A stretch of DNA of 64,000 nucleotides from contig JAGVSM010001283.1 of NCBI GenBank assembly GCA_022494885.1, positions 124,001-188,000 on the forward strand, read 5' to 3'. The notes beneath the pieces were generated by a model. That model had not been told where the DNA came from. It saw nothing but the letters and a program-made list of their open reading frames with translations, and searched no databases. Positions 47,685 through 58,091 of this stretch are shown here, piece by piece. The stretch comes from Micrasema longulum. Lineage: Eukaryota; Arthropoda; Insecta; Trichoptera; Brachycentridae. Made by a program: the position numbers and the translations under genes. Numbering within the stretch: the first letter of the stretch is position 1; each line of letters begins with the position of its first letter.

Positions 47685-47860
47685 CTTTCACCGCTCTAAT
47701 TTCCCTGCCTTCTTTTGCACAATTGTAGCTGCTCGGTTGTAGAATAACCTACCCACTTATCTTAGAATCTTAGAGACGTCTCTTCATTATTTACATTTAT
47801 ATATTGTTTCCAATGTTTTAAATATGTATTTAAGAACTAAAATTTATTTACAAGTAATTC
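47685..47860 (+). pseudogene. LINE ORF2 C-terminal fragment
   Basis: AFFCTIVAARL, a stop in place of Trp, then NNLPTYLRILETS: the AARLWN-LP signature of LINE C-termini. Confidence 0.6.
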
Positions 47861-48419
47861 AAATAGATCAAGTCAAAGAAGGAATCGTGTGTTAGAAATA
47901 CCACATTGTAATTGTAAAACGAGGCTCGCACAGAGACATGCATATTTTATAGGCCCAAATTTTTTAATTCTTTTTTTACTGATAATATTTCATTAATTCC
48001 AAACTTTCCAAATGTTCCCTCTTTTAAAAAACACGCACTATCCTAGATTCAAACTAAAGATATGAGCTCTTTTTTTATGCTATATCTTGTTGCCCTTTAA
48101 TAATAAGGAATTTTTTAATGTTTTTTTTTTTTTTTAATATTTTTGTTTTTTCCTTTTTTTAAATTCCTATCAAAAAGTACCAAAGAATCTTTTACAGAAT
48201 ATTTTATTTTCTCTTTTTTATGTTACACAAAAATATTATAACTGTCCATTATTTATTACAGGAGCAAAAAATCATTAACATTTTCTTGTATACCCACGAA
48301 CAGGCCATGCCTTTGAAGGATTTTTTGTTTACTATTTTTACTATTAACATGTATTTCATTGCTATGTAAATATTTTTTATTTTTTGAATACTCTGTTTTA
48401 CCTCTTATGTTTGCTGTAG

Positions 48420-48720
48420 AAAAACAAAAAAATTTAAATAAAAAATCAAGATTGAAATATCACTATCTAAATATTTGAGTTGTTCCTTTCTCCTTCTTCT
48501 TTCTTTCCCATCTCATATTATCTCTTTATAGTATGGTGTTTATTATTTTTAAATAAGTTATAAGATTAAGTATAATTCCTGAGTAAATGTCCGTGTACTT
48601 GTGATTTTCTCAAACTGAACAGTTTGGGTAGGTAGGAAGAAATTGCCTTAAGGCAATATGCCCGCCCTATGTTTATATATTGTAAATGTATATAAAGCGT
48701 TAAATAAATTTTAAAAAGTA
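48420..48720 (+). pseudogene. LINE C-terminus and 3' UTR hairpin
   Basis: KSRLKYHYLNI and a stop (about 48447-48480). The 3' UTR follows, with GGTAGGTAGGAAGAAATTG, the hairpin ATTGCCTTAAGGCAAT, ATGCCCGCC, and an A/T-rich tail. It matches, inverted, 53545-53860. Confidence 0.68.
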
Positions 48721-48722
48721 CA

Positions 48723-49575
48723 CTACATTAACTTAGGGTAGTCAATAATACCGCGCAACAATCGAAAGAAATGCGTAGTTAAATACACATTCCTCCTAGT
48801 CATCAAACTGCTGTAACCAAGCATACCCTGGAGGAACTTAGTGGGATAAAGCCATAGATAATATTCACACTCCCTCATGTAGAGAAACCGAAGAAGTTTC
48901 TTTTGAACCCTCTCCACCATAAAAGAGTACTTCAACTCACACGGTTCCCAAATCATCGAGCCACTCTCAAGTATACTTCGCATCGACGAGTTATAAAGAA
49001 TTCTCAGTACTCGTGTATTACCAAAAATTATTATTACCTTATTTAAGGTATTCTCCATCCCTGATGTTATTTGTCTTAATGACTCCCGAGGGGGTAAAAT
49101 CCAGTCTTTTGTCTACGAACATTTGGACACAGTAAAATATTTTAATGAAACCAACTGGTCCAAGAAGATGTTTGAAAAATTGAAAAAATGTTTTCAGGCG
49201 TTGCCTAGTATGTGGAATAATTTTGTCAGATGAATCTCTTCACAGCAATAAAGGTTTCAGCTCTTTAACTTCACTAAAATCAACAAATGGAAGAAATGAA
49301 GAAATGTGGATGTTCACACATACACAAAATTGTTAATTGTAACACAGTGTGTAAAGTGGCCACTTAAACCAACCGATGACAGGTCATAAGCCCTGTAAAT
49401 GCCTAGACTTCCGGATTCCCTTATTTGAGGTATTCTCCATCCCTGTTGTCATTTGTTATTACCAAAAACCCTGGCAGTACGCAGGACGAATCCTAACATC
49501 TTCAACGAATTATTACAAACTGTTTCGATCTGATCATGAAATGTCAGGGAACTCTCATTGTTCTTGGACTGGCAC
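48723..49575 (-). pseudogene. LINE RT C-terminal relic split by a G element
   Basis: The minus frame reads SLTFHDQIETVCNNSLKML, GFVLRTARVFGN | TRVLRILYNSSMRS, EYYLWLYPTKF and RRNVYLTTHFFRLLRGIID. At the bar, the 429-bp G element (49028-49456) is inserted. Removing it and one copy of a 12-bp duplication restores the frame. It is the same family as 6147-6700. A SINE-A lies at the upstream edge. Confidence 0.82.
49028..49456 (+). mobile_element. Family G element, precisely bounded, 429 bp
   Basis: It is flanked by the 12-nt duplication TATTACCAAAAA (49016-49027 and 49457-49468) and interrupts a LINE frame, so both ends are known. It starts TTATTATTACCTTATTTAAG and ends CCCTGTTGTCATTTGT. The 3' 40 nt (TTATTTGAGGTATTCTCC...) repeat near the 5' end, giving partial direct terminal repeats. 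No ORF. Internal landmarks are GCGTTGCCTAGTATGTGG, GTTTCAGCTCTTTAACTTC, CACAGTGTGTAAAGTGGCC and GACAGGTCATAAGCCCTG. Confidence 0.88.
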
Positions 49576-49665
49576 CTGAAATATAAGACTAATCACTTTA
49601 CCTTTCAGTTTCAAAAATGATCCAAATATGTTGCAGTTGGAATAATAATTTGGTGCCCTGAGCAC
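49555..49665 (+). mobile_element. SINE family A, tail part
   Basis: CTTGGACTGGCACCTGAAAT, ATAAGACTAATCACTTTACC and TTTGGTGCCCTGAGC match the A body. It abuts the LINE relic ending at about 49575. Confidence 0.6.
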
Positions 49666-49679
49666 GACTGCAACAGAGA

Positions 49680-49940
49680 AATATCACACACTACGGATAC
49701 TGATAAAAATATATGAAATGGATTTAGAATAGTTAATTGTATTTTTGTAATCAGTATGGTTATTGTGGAGAAATGTTTTCATACATAAACGTAAAAAACA
49801 AATTAAATAAAAATAGATTGCTAGAAAATCGTGACGTTTTGGCCTTGGTTGTTGTGAAGTCAAGATTCGTGATAATTTTATTTATTTTTTCTTTATTTTC
49901 TTCATACATAGAGATAGTTGTAATTGTCATGCACTAGAAA
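49680..49940. repeat. Dispersed repeat J, intact copy
   Basis: GAGAAATATCACACACTACG, GATAAAAATATATGAAATGG, GAAATGTTTTCATACATAA and GCTAGAAAATCGTGACG recur at 50775-51400. The 66-codon frame here is not supported as a gene. Confidence 0.6.
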
Positions 49941-50774
49941 ATATTTCAAAATTAGTGCCATTTTCGAAATGTTGTAAATTTTACTAAAAAGTAATCACTA
50001 AGTTGTGTGTAGAGTAAAGTAGAGTACCTGTTCTTCTTCTCTGATTTTTGTCAAATATTTGTATTGGTGTGTGGCACAAAAAATAACATGGCGTTGATTT
50101 AAAAATAACATGAATTGATAATAACTCTGTGTTCTTCTTTTTTGGGATCCAGGTTCTGGAAGAACTCTGAAGAAATATTTTAAAATGTAAAAAAATCCGT
50201 TTCTAAAAACAATTAATTTGGAATGGAACCTCGTCTGGTAGGTAATTAAGTTTTTTCACAATCATCCTTCCTTGTTTATTTGTGCACAAACTATTTGACG
50301 TTTCAATTTTTAAGTATCAAAGTGAAGCAAGTCAGAAAGTTCATATTTAACGTAAATATACAGCGATTCATAGTTAGATGGGCGTTTCGATTGTTTAAAA
50401 GGAATAGCAGTAACAGTTACCGTTTCACATTTTAAAAATAAAACGGTTTTTCAGTAACAGTTAAAAGCAGCATAGGCAAAAAATTCGGTCAAGCAACTGC
50501 CGAAACAAGTTACAAGTAACACTTGACAGGTATTCGTAACGAAAAAATAGTCAGGGCGTGCTAAATCTATACGGTTGCTCGCTTATTACCGTGACTCCCC
50601 AAACGTAACAAAAATACTGCATTTCCGGGGGAAGTGGCCAGAGGTTTTTCCTACGCCACTTTAAACTGTTATTTTTAGAAATGGTTTAATTTGGATAACA
50701 TTAATATTATGACTCGTTTTTCTTTATAGTAACAGCTTTTTTTTTTTAAACTGTTTCAGCTGTTTTAGAAGAAT

Positions 50775-51420
50775 AACTGTTTTAAAATAATAGGGAAATA
50801 TCACATACCTCAAATAACGGTAAAAATATATGAAATGGATTAAGACAGATTAATTGTATTTCCAAAATCAATTTGGGTATTGTGAAAAAATGTTTTCGTA
50901 CATAACCTTAAAAAAAAAAATTATAAAATAATATGTCAATAATATTTTGAGTTTGTCCAAATTTGTTGATAAGTTGATATTGTTGATAAATTCACCTGGT
51001 CCATAAAAAAGTTTAAAAAATGAAAAATAAAAATTTCAGGCATTACCTAGTATGTAGGTAATATAATTCAATCAGATGAATCTCACCCGCATAAATAAAG
51101 GTTTCAGCTCTTTAACTTCAAAACGTTAACAGGTGAAAGAATCAAAGGAATATAGATGCTCAAAGATGTTCAAATATGGGCAAAATGGTGAATGTTACAC
51201 GTTTGTAAAGCCGCTTCTTAAACCAGCCAATGGCAGGTCATAAATCCTGTAGATGTCTAGACTTCTATATTACCTTTTCGAAAATGTTCTTCATCTTCAT
51301 TGTAATATGTTAAAATAGTATTTCACTAGAAAAACGCGACATGTTTGGCATTGATAATTGTGACGTCAAAATTCGTGACGATGTTTTATAAATATTTGAT
51401 TGGCTAAGAAAAATAAATCA
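50775..51420. repeat. Dispersed repeat J, copy split by a G element
   Basis: GGGAAATATCACATACCTC to CATAACCTTAAAAAAAAAA on the left, TTTCACTAGAAAAACGCGAC and ATTCGTGACGATGTTTTA on the right. The G element at 50931-51310 lies between. Confidence 0.65.
50931..51310 (+). mobile_element. Family G element inserted in J repeat
   Basis: It is flanked by TAAAATA (50924-50930 and 51311-51317), and the J repeat resumes on the other side. It starts at a different internal point (ATATTTTGAGTTTGTCC) from the 49028 copy but ends at the same place (CATTGTAATATGT). This suggests a fixed 3' end and a variable 5' end. Confidence 0.8.
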
Positions 51421-51424
51421 AAAT

Positions 51425-52195
51425 TAACATCAATCGAGTTGCATTAGGGGGGTGGCCAATGCAATGACTGTTTTGGCGGGTTAAATAACAATTTAAAAAC
51501 GTTTTCCATGCTACTAATAATTAACAGAAAATATTTTTTTACACGGCAGTATTTCTAATACCCTTATTCCTTTAAAAATGTTGAAAAAAATGTGATATTT
51601 CCCTGTTGTTGTTATTTTTACCACCTCTAATTCACAGCAATGTTTACACACGCACACCCAAAAAAGACTTGACAATATACGACTAACCTCTACTAGTATC
51701 ACTGATGATGCCGAAGATGATGTATGCTGAAGAATTAACCGAAAATCGGCAAGAAGTACTTACAACTTAAAATACATACCACGAAAGCCCCGAATAAGAC
51801 TTTTTTAATAATGGATTTTCTGAACAAGCGTTTTTCGAGTTAGTGCTGTTTGACACTGTGCTATCGATTTATTTTCGTACTGAGGCACGTGCTTCATCAA
51901 GTCGAACCCTTTTGTTTTTACTTACCACAGTAAAAAAATACCCATATTAGATCCATATATTGTGTAGGAATATTCTCTTAGTTACGTTTAGAAACTCCAA
52001 ATCCCTTTCAAAATAATTATACATTAATAAAAAAAAACTCAAGAACAACGTAATAAGTTATCAACCAAACAATGTTTTAATTAGTATCTCCTTTGCTGCT
52101 TAATTATTTTATTCATGAATGTACTTTTCTATATTTGTTCATAAAAATATGTGTGTATTTCTATTTTGGTATGAATATTATAATTATTACTTTAT
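51425..52195. other. No feature seen
   Basis: AT-rich. GCTGAAGAATTAACCGAAAATCGGC (about 51727) was considered as a hammerhead-like relic and not accepted. 49945-50770 and 52780-53540 are also without recognisable features. Confidence 0.35.
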
Positions 52196-52199
52196 TTTA

Positions 52200-52510
52200 A
52201 TTTTCATTTATTTATTAATTAAATTACAATCTTTTTAATAAACACAAAATACAAGAAAACAATTTTACATAGTAAGACCAATTACAGATTTCACATAAAT
52301 TTATTATAATTACAGAATGATAGGGGAAAAGAATTAAATGAAAAAATATGTTTTATTAAAATCACATAAAAAGTACATAAAAGGGAGAAGGCATGGTATA
52401 GTCCCGACTTTACTTTCCTCCCCTCTCTATCTCTGCTTTTATGAACATTTATATTAATGTATTACTAAAGATTCACAACCAACCATAATTCAGTAAATAC
52501 TATTAAATAT
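52200..52510 (-). repeat. LINE 3' UTR, second copy of the 21645 family
   Basis: It aligns with 21645-21945: GTAAGACCAATTACAGATTT, AAAAAGTACATAAAAG and CTTTCCTCCCCTCTCTATCT all have counterparts there. An ATTTATTTATTAATTAAATT tail lies on the left, so the element is minus-oriented. Confidence 0.65.
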
Positions 52511-52760
52511 TTGTATATAACCACTTACCGACTTTTCTATGTCTACCGGTTTCGAGACGTACTCGTCTCTTCATCAGGACACCAATTAAACCAACATGCA
52601 AAACCCACTATACACCTTCACCATAGTTGTTGCACAAAAATGTAAAACCAACACGACATGCATTTTAATAAGCACATGCACTGATTAGGATAAACGCGGA
52701 CTGATTAAATTATGTAAATATTATAAGTTGTTCGAGAAATAGTTGAAAAAAGGTAGAGGG
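52490..52760 (-). mobile_element. Family H copy, single arm
   Basis: It shares TTAAATATTTGTATATAACC, the hammerhead-like block, ACCAATTAAACCAACATGCA and CATGCACTGATTAGGA with the element at 57559. Only one arm is present. A G-run (52766-52777) follows. Confidence 0.7.
52537..52584 (-). ncRNA. Hammerhead-ribozyme-like motif (best copy, family H)
   Basis: On the minus strand the parts occur in type I hammerhead order. They are: stem I half GGTGTC; core CTGATGA (complement of 52571-52577); stem II GAGACG/CGTCTC with loop AGTA; core GAAA (complement of 52550-52553); stem III as the palindrome ACCGGT; cleavage position TA; and stem I partner GACAT. The predicted cut is between 52544 and 52543. 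One extra A sits between CTGATGA and stem II, which departs from the textbook consensus. The self-complementary stem III implies activity only as a dimer. Confidence 0.55.
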
Positions 52761-53544
52761 AATGGAGGGGGGGGGGGTTAAGTTTAATAGGTTAAGGGTA
52801 ACGATCAGTCAAAAGTAAATAAAATGGAAATATTTCACATTAGGAAAGCTTTAAAAAATAATGTTCCTTCGATCAATAATCAAACAACCTTTCAATATAG
52901 TCATTTATACGATGTTCCACCGTAATGGTTACACTGTTTTACAGTGTCATAGTTATTTAGTAATTTGAAGTTGTTTAATATTGAACAGACATGAGAAAAA
53001 ATCAAATTAATGTATGAAATAAATAGTAAAACAGAAAATAATAACATAACATAATTGAATGCGGTTTTCACTCGGGTTTCAATTTTTTTTAAATTTATTA
53101 TATTTTGGCATTTGAAAAAATACTTTTTTCAACACTTTTAACTTTCAACATACCTAGTGAAACTGTTAGCTCAGTAAAATAAAGTTTATTTTTCTGTTTG
53201 AACAATGATTTTTAAAACGTCTTCTATTAAACAATCAAAGACTACCGTTTTTAATTCAAGGTATCCGCAGTCAAAAGCCTTTGATCATTGTTTAAAAGTA
53301 GACTTGGAATTAAAAATCAAAGGTAGAATTTATTTTTCTGTTAATCAACTGCGCAGTTATTTTTTTGATTTTCGACTTTTATTAAAGACCTGAAGTTTTC
53401 TCGGTCGTAAAAAAAATGGAGGAGAAAATATTAATGTTTAAATAAATAAGAAATATTTCATGTAAAATCTTAAAATTTTCCCTTGTTTGTAAATTCACGG
53501 TCTTATAGTAATGAATTATTTGAACGTTTTATTTTTTGTTTATT

Positions 53545-54200
53545 TAACACTTCTTAAACGTACATATATGGAAGGGCATATTGCCTTAAAGCAATTTCTT
53601 CCTACCTACCCAAACCGCTCAGTTTGAAAAAAATACATTTACATATTCTAGGTTAATACAAAATTTTATAATTTTGTACAAAATTTGAATTAAAAAGTAA
53701 CTAAAACCCTACTTTTTATTATGAAGAGAGGAGGGGATGGGAAAGAAAGAAGGAGGAGAAAGAAACAACTTAAACATTCAGATAGTGACATTTCAACCTT
53801 GATTTAAATGGGGCGCCTTGTTCATTGGTGGGTGAATTATTACACAATTGAGCGGCTACTAATGTGAAAGAGAAGGCAAAAAAAAAAGTTGAATGGGTAC
53901 TAAAAGGGTTCTCTCGTAAATCGAACGAAGTGATAATCCACGATAAACAGACGAAGTGGGATTATTCAAAATATTGGGAAGAAGTGATAAAGTGTGAATG
54001 TTTTATCTATGCCTGATACTAAGCCAGTGTAGTTGCGTGTGGTATTTGGTTACGCGGTCAAATTAGCGAAGATTCAAGATATAACTTATACAATCCATTT
54101 TCAATAGTTTCAACTTATCAAGCATTTCGGAATGAGCATTTGGTTAACATACATATGCAAAATCAAGGAGTGGGAGAAGCAAGCTCTGGACTCATGTTTG
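53545..54200 (-). pseudogene. LINE C-terminus and hairpin 3' UTR
   Basis: The minus strand reads FSFTLVAAQLCNNSP and APFKSRLKCHYLNV then stop (about 53890-53785). The 3' UTR follows, with GAAGAAATTGC, a TTTAAGG loop and the ATGCCCTTCC boundary near 53575. It is the inverted counterpart of 48420-48720. The part above 53900 is probably more of the same ORF, badly shifted. Confidence 0.65.
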
Positions 54201-54464
54201 CTTAACATTGATTTGCAAGAAATTAATTAATTTAATAAACTTATGAAAATATGAGAGGAGTTATACATACTTGGGTATATCCACAAATAATTACTGATTT
54301 AATTGCCTGCGCCACATCTTCGGAAACGGTATCTTTATTTTAAATTTAAATATTGTTATATAAAATATATCGAACAACTAATGCACAACAGACGTGTCCT
54401 GAGCCCTCAAAATTTGCGACACTTAACTGATGGCCATACGCTCAGTGATTCCTAACGCGTATTT

Positions 54465-54657
54465 AACTTTTTTTTTTTAACATTTTTTTTTGCACCACAA
54501 CAGGCCAAGAGGCCTAATTACAGTGGTGAATTACATCACAGAGCACCCAGGCTTGAGAAAAATCACATTTTTAATTTTTGTGTTCTCACCGGGAATCGAA
54601 CCCGGAACCTTCCGTGCGTGAGTCAAGCGTCTTGACCACTACACCACGGAGGCCGCC
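54465..54657 (-). mobile_element. SINE family C, well-preserved copy
   Basis: The minus strand reads CCGTGGTGTAGTGGTCAAGA (A box), CGGGTTCGATTCCCGG (intact B box and T-arm), AAGCCTGGGTGCTC, TAATTCACCACTGTAATTAG, then GGCCTCTTGGCC and poly-A. The head is close to a real tRNA, so this copy is younger than the 18519 copy. Confidence 0.82.
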
Positions 54658-54709
54658 AATTTGCCGTTCCTTGACCACCAGCCGGTGTGACGTGAGCTTG
54701 ATGAGGAAA

Positions 54710-54930
54710 TGAAGATGTTTTAACATAGGCAGAATAGTAAATTTAACATAGTATGTAAAGTGGCCACTTAATGTGGTCAATGACTGGTCATAAGTCATGT
54801 AAATGCCTAGACATCCATAATTTATTTTTAATGATTTCCCTCTTTGCAGCAGAAAGTTTAGATCTCAATTTCTTGATTAGAGAGATTATCCAGCGTTTCT
54901 ACAAACATTTAAACATACTCAAAACATTTT
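54710..54930 (+). mobile_element. Family G copy, partial
   Basis: TTTTAACATAGGCAGAATAG, ATGTAAAGTGGCCACTTAA, GACTGGTCATAAGTCATG and TTTCTACAAACATTTAAACA. Confidence 0.68.
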
Positions 54931-55330
54931 TGAAATTGTATTTTATTATTTAGCGCTCATGTTTGTAATATTTTTTTAGTCGGAAGTGAAACTTAGCGAC
55001 TTTTTGAAAAGCGCTAAAAGATAAAACCAGGGCTTTTACGAACTTTTAAATCGTTTGTCCCTTTTTATAAAGCGTGACTGTTTTGTTCAATTTGTTGTAG
55101 AAATGGAGTTTGCAAAAATCTTTCTAGAAATTGTGATTTTACCCGCGCACTTCAGTTTTCACTACAGTGGGTTCTGGCTTGGGACGCTTTTCAGGCCCTT
55201 ACTTGTTTCAGTCGCAAACAGTCTCTTCCCGGGAAAGGACGTTTATTGATAACGGGATTTATATTCGCTCCGCGCATCTTTACTCATCTGTTGCACGTTG
55301 TACTTATAAGTGTCATTTTTCGCGAAATAG

Positions 55331-55375
55331 TATAAAAAGCTTTTAAACTCAGAAAAAAATATTTTTCATCAGATT
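55331..55375 (+). promoter_or_regulatory. Possible core promoter of the receptor gene
   Basis: A TATA-like TATAAAAAG (55331-55339) is followed by TCAGATT (55369-55375), which resembles the arthropod initiator TCAGTY. The block 55050-55330 just upstream is visibly richer in G+C than its surroundings. The TATA-to-initiator spacing of about 40 is longer than usual, so this is only a candidate; the leader to the ATG would be about 210-260 nt. Confidence 0.25.
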
Positions 55376-55579
55376 AAGCATATTACGTTTACAAAACGAG
55401 GATTTTTGTTCTTTAAACTTAAAAAAAACTTAAAAATGATAAAAATTAAAGTAATCTTCATTGGTTTCCTACAAATTATAATTGACTCTGAACAATGACG
55501 AAGTTTTGAAGGAATTTAACGATTTTTTTAAATACTCAAACACCATTTATAAAATAAAACTTGTATTTCATTATCCAAT

Positions 55580-56253
55580 ATGCCGTCTATTCGTATTGTT
55601 ACGAAAAAAACGTGCGGTTTATTTAATGTTATGGAAGTACCAATAGCAAAAACGACGCGATTCATTTTTATATTGAATTTTATTATTCATCGATCAATTC
55701 TCGGATTGCCACTGGAAGAAAATGGTAATGTCGGAATTCCGAATCCGAAAACATCGTTCAAAAAGGGTATCGAAATAACGCTGCAGAGCTCGCAAAATCC
55801 TTTGACAGGAGAAGGAACAGCGTTGAAATCCAACGAAAACTACCTTAACCGTAAATCTGATAAAAACCACCACAAATTCGGAAGAGAAAATAAACCGAAT
55901 TGGCACAAGGGTCCGAATACAAAACGGGAACGACGAGAAGCTAATGAAAATATTAACAAGCCGTCAAATATTTCATCGACCACTTTGCACCCTGAAAAGA
56001 TCGATGATACTTTCGTGAGCCCCGAACACAAGTCAGATTTAAGACTCACAATCGATGATGATCAATTCGATCGCCATAAGCAAAAACCACAAGACAATTT
56101 CACTGAATACAATGTCGGAGTTTTGATGGCATCGCATTTGGATTCACCGTTTGATTTGGAAAGATGCGGTCCGGCGGTTGACATGGCTTTAGAAGAAATT
56201 AATGAAAAGTTTCTTGCTGCTCATAAAATACGACTCAACAAGGTGCAAGGAAG
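55580..56253 (+). CDS. First coding exon of a natriuretic-peptide-receptor-like receptor guanylate cyclase (partial)
   Basis: The frame is open for 224 codons and ends at a strong donor (AAG then GTGAGT, intron from 56254, splitting a codon after base 2). Residues about 27-38 are hydrophobic, fitting a signal peptide or anchor if translation starts at Met18 (55631, with G at -3 and +4) rather than Met1. Residues about 50-172 form a charged, low-complexity linker with an RERR furin-type site (116-119) and possible N-glycosylation sites at N130 and N173. From residue 177 (YNVGVLMASHLDSPF) the sequence reads as the start of an ANF-receptor ligand-binding fold, with a conserved RCGPAVDMALEEIN helix. 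In family members this domain is followed by a TM segment, a kinase-homology domain and a cyclase domain making cGMP; none of these lies in the window. The ligand-binding fold is the firm part; the cyclase assignment is from remembered similarity. Another class of ANF-domain receptor is possible. Confidence 0.72.
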
Positions 56254-56484
56254 GTGAGTTTTATCAGTTCTTGAATAGACATTTTTCATTTTTATTATTT
56301 TTTTATTAAAATAATCACGTGATTGATACGAGTACATGTTGTTTTAAAAACAATCTACTTTTATATTTTTTACAATATTTTAGCGGTTACTTTCCAAAAA
56401 AGAGACTAGCTCTTTTGCTTGGAGAGTAATTTACATTGTTTTGTTTATTTTAATAATTTAAATACGAAATGTTATTACTTAAAT

Positions 56485-56933
56485 TTAACATATTACAACA
56501 AAGATGAAGAACATTTTAAAGAAGGCAATATAGAAGTCTAGGCATCTACAGGGCTTATGACCTGTCATTGGCTGATTTGAGTGGCCACTTTACACACTGT
56601 GTAACATTCACCATTCTGCCCATATTTGAACAGCTATATTACTTCAATTTTTTCATATGTTGATGTTTATTAAGTTAAAGAGCTGAAACCTTTATTTATG
56701 CGAGTGAGTTTCATCTAATTGAATTATTTCACCCACATACTAGGCAACGCATGAAGTTTTTATTTTTTCAATTTCTATACTTCTTCATGAACCGGGTGGA
56801 TTTATCAACAATATTTTGAATTTGTCCAAATTTTTGTAGACAAGGACTGGAATCAGGTCATAAGCCCTGTAGATGCCTAGACTTCTATATTGCCTTCTTT
56901 AAAATGTTCTTCATCTCTATTGTAATATGTTAA
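56485..56933 (-). mobile_element. Family G element in foldback form with 80-bp arms
   Basis: The left arm 56485-56564 (TTAACATATTACAACAAAG...) and right arm 56854-56933 match at 78 of 80 positions. Between them is the usual G body in minus orientation. In effect a G copy has a second, inverted 3' segment (AAGCCCTGTAGATGCC to ATATGTTAA) added at its 5' end. It lies in intron 1 of the receptor gene. Confidence 0.88.
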
Positions 56934-57558
56934 TGTTAACATCTCTCCAGGGAGTTGAATGAATTCAACCACCTTAATGAGTATAATCAAATCTTTCGCA
57001 TGTATTTCTTGCCATTGAAACGATTATATTTAAAAATGGTTTTTCTATAAAAGTACCTACTAACGTGAAAATAGAAAACCTACATTTTCACAATATATTT
57101 TGTTTGTTAGTGATATACCTAGGATGTTTTAAAAAATATTTTTTTTTACATTTTTGATGATTTGTATCTTGATGTATAATTCATTTTTGCCATCAGAAGG
57201 TGTTTAAACCCAAATAAGTCACCAAGAGCCTTTAATAGTCTTGAAAAAGCTCTAAATCTTCAGTTGATAAAAATTTAAAAATCAAGTTTGTTAAAATAAA
57301 AAAAACAGGCACAAAATATTGAATTGATCGAGTTTCGAAATTCCGTTTTTTAACTTGGGATTTGATTACGGGTTTTTTCCACTAAGGTAATATAAAATAA
57401 CAATTGGTTTTGAAATTATCAATTACAACTAAAAATCTGTAGAATTTGATGTTTTTGCAGTAAGTGACATAAATGAAAATATTTTCATATTTTTTTCTTT
57501 CCATATTCTTTTTTTAATTGATCTTTAAAGCCTTAACTTTGTGGTCAAAGATTTAACT

Positions 57559-58029
57559 AAATGTTATTCAATATTTGTATACAACCACTTACCGTTTTTT
57601 CTATGTCTACTGGTTTCAAGACGTACCCGTCTTTTCGTCAGAACATCAATTAAACCAACATGCAAAACCCACTATACAACTTCACCATAGTTGTTGCAAA
57701 AATATAAAACCAACACAACATATGCATTTCAACAATTACATGCATTGATTAGGACAAACATGCACGGATTAGATTATGGAAATATTTTATGTTGTTTGAG
57801 AAATAGTTTAAAAAAAAGGATAGGGGGTTGAGGAAGGAGCTTAAGTTAAATAAGTTTAGGGTGACCATTACAATGGTTTTATATTTTTGTGCAACAACTA
57901 TGGTAAAGGTTTATAGTGGGTTTTGCATGTTGGTTTAATTGGTGTCTTGACAAAGAGATAGGTACATGTCAAAACCGGTAGGCATAGAAAAGTCGGTAAG
58001 TGGTTGTTTACAAATATTTAATAACATTT
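57559..58029. mobile_element. Family H foldback element, arms of about 155 bp
   Basis: The left arm (57559-57712) and right arm (57874-58029) are inverted copies. Both contain AAATGTTATT, the CCACTTACCG / CGGTAAGTGG block, the hammerhead-like segment, ACATGCAAAACCCACTATA and the ATAGTTGTTGCA block. In the right arm the ribozyme core is degraded (TTGACAA, CAAA). The spacer is about 160 bp. Related sequence continues left to about 57524 (TTAAAGCCTTAACTTTGTGG). Confidence 0.8.
57601..57648 (-). ncRNA. Hammerhead-ribozyme-like motif (left arm of an H foldback)
   Basis: Minus strand: GATGTT, CTGACGA, an extra A, AAGACG-GGTA-CGTCTT, GAAA, ACCAGTA, GACAT. The cores are intact; stem III has lost its palindrome (ACCAGT). 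Confidence 0.45.
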
Positions 58030-58091
58030 GGGATGTGCTTTTTTTAAAGTCTAAGTAACTAAAATGCATTTACATGTTAACTGATGTGACA

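Noticed and set aside
51715..51775. Hammerhead-like CTGAAGA ... GAAAATCGGC
   Set aside because: No plausible stem II between the boxes and no stem I pairing; chance similarity is likely.
55694..56049. Minus-strand frames over the receptor exon
   Set aside because: They are antisense shadows of a well-supported coding exon with a splice donor.
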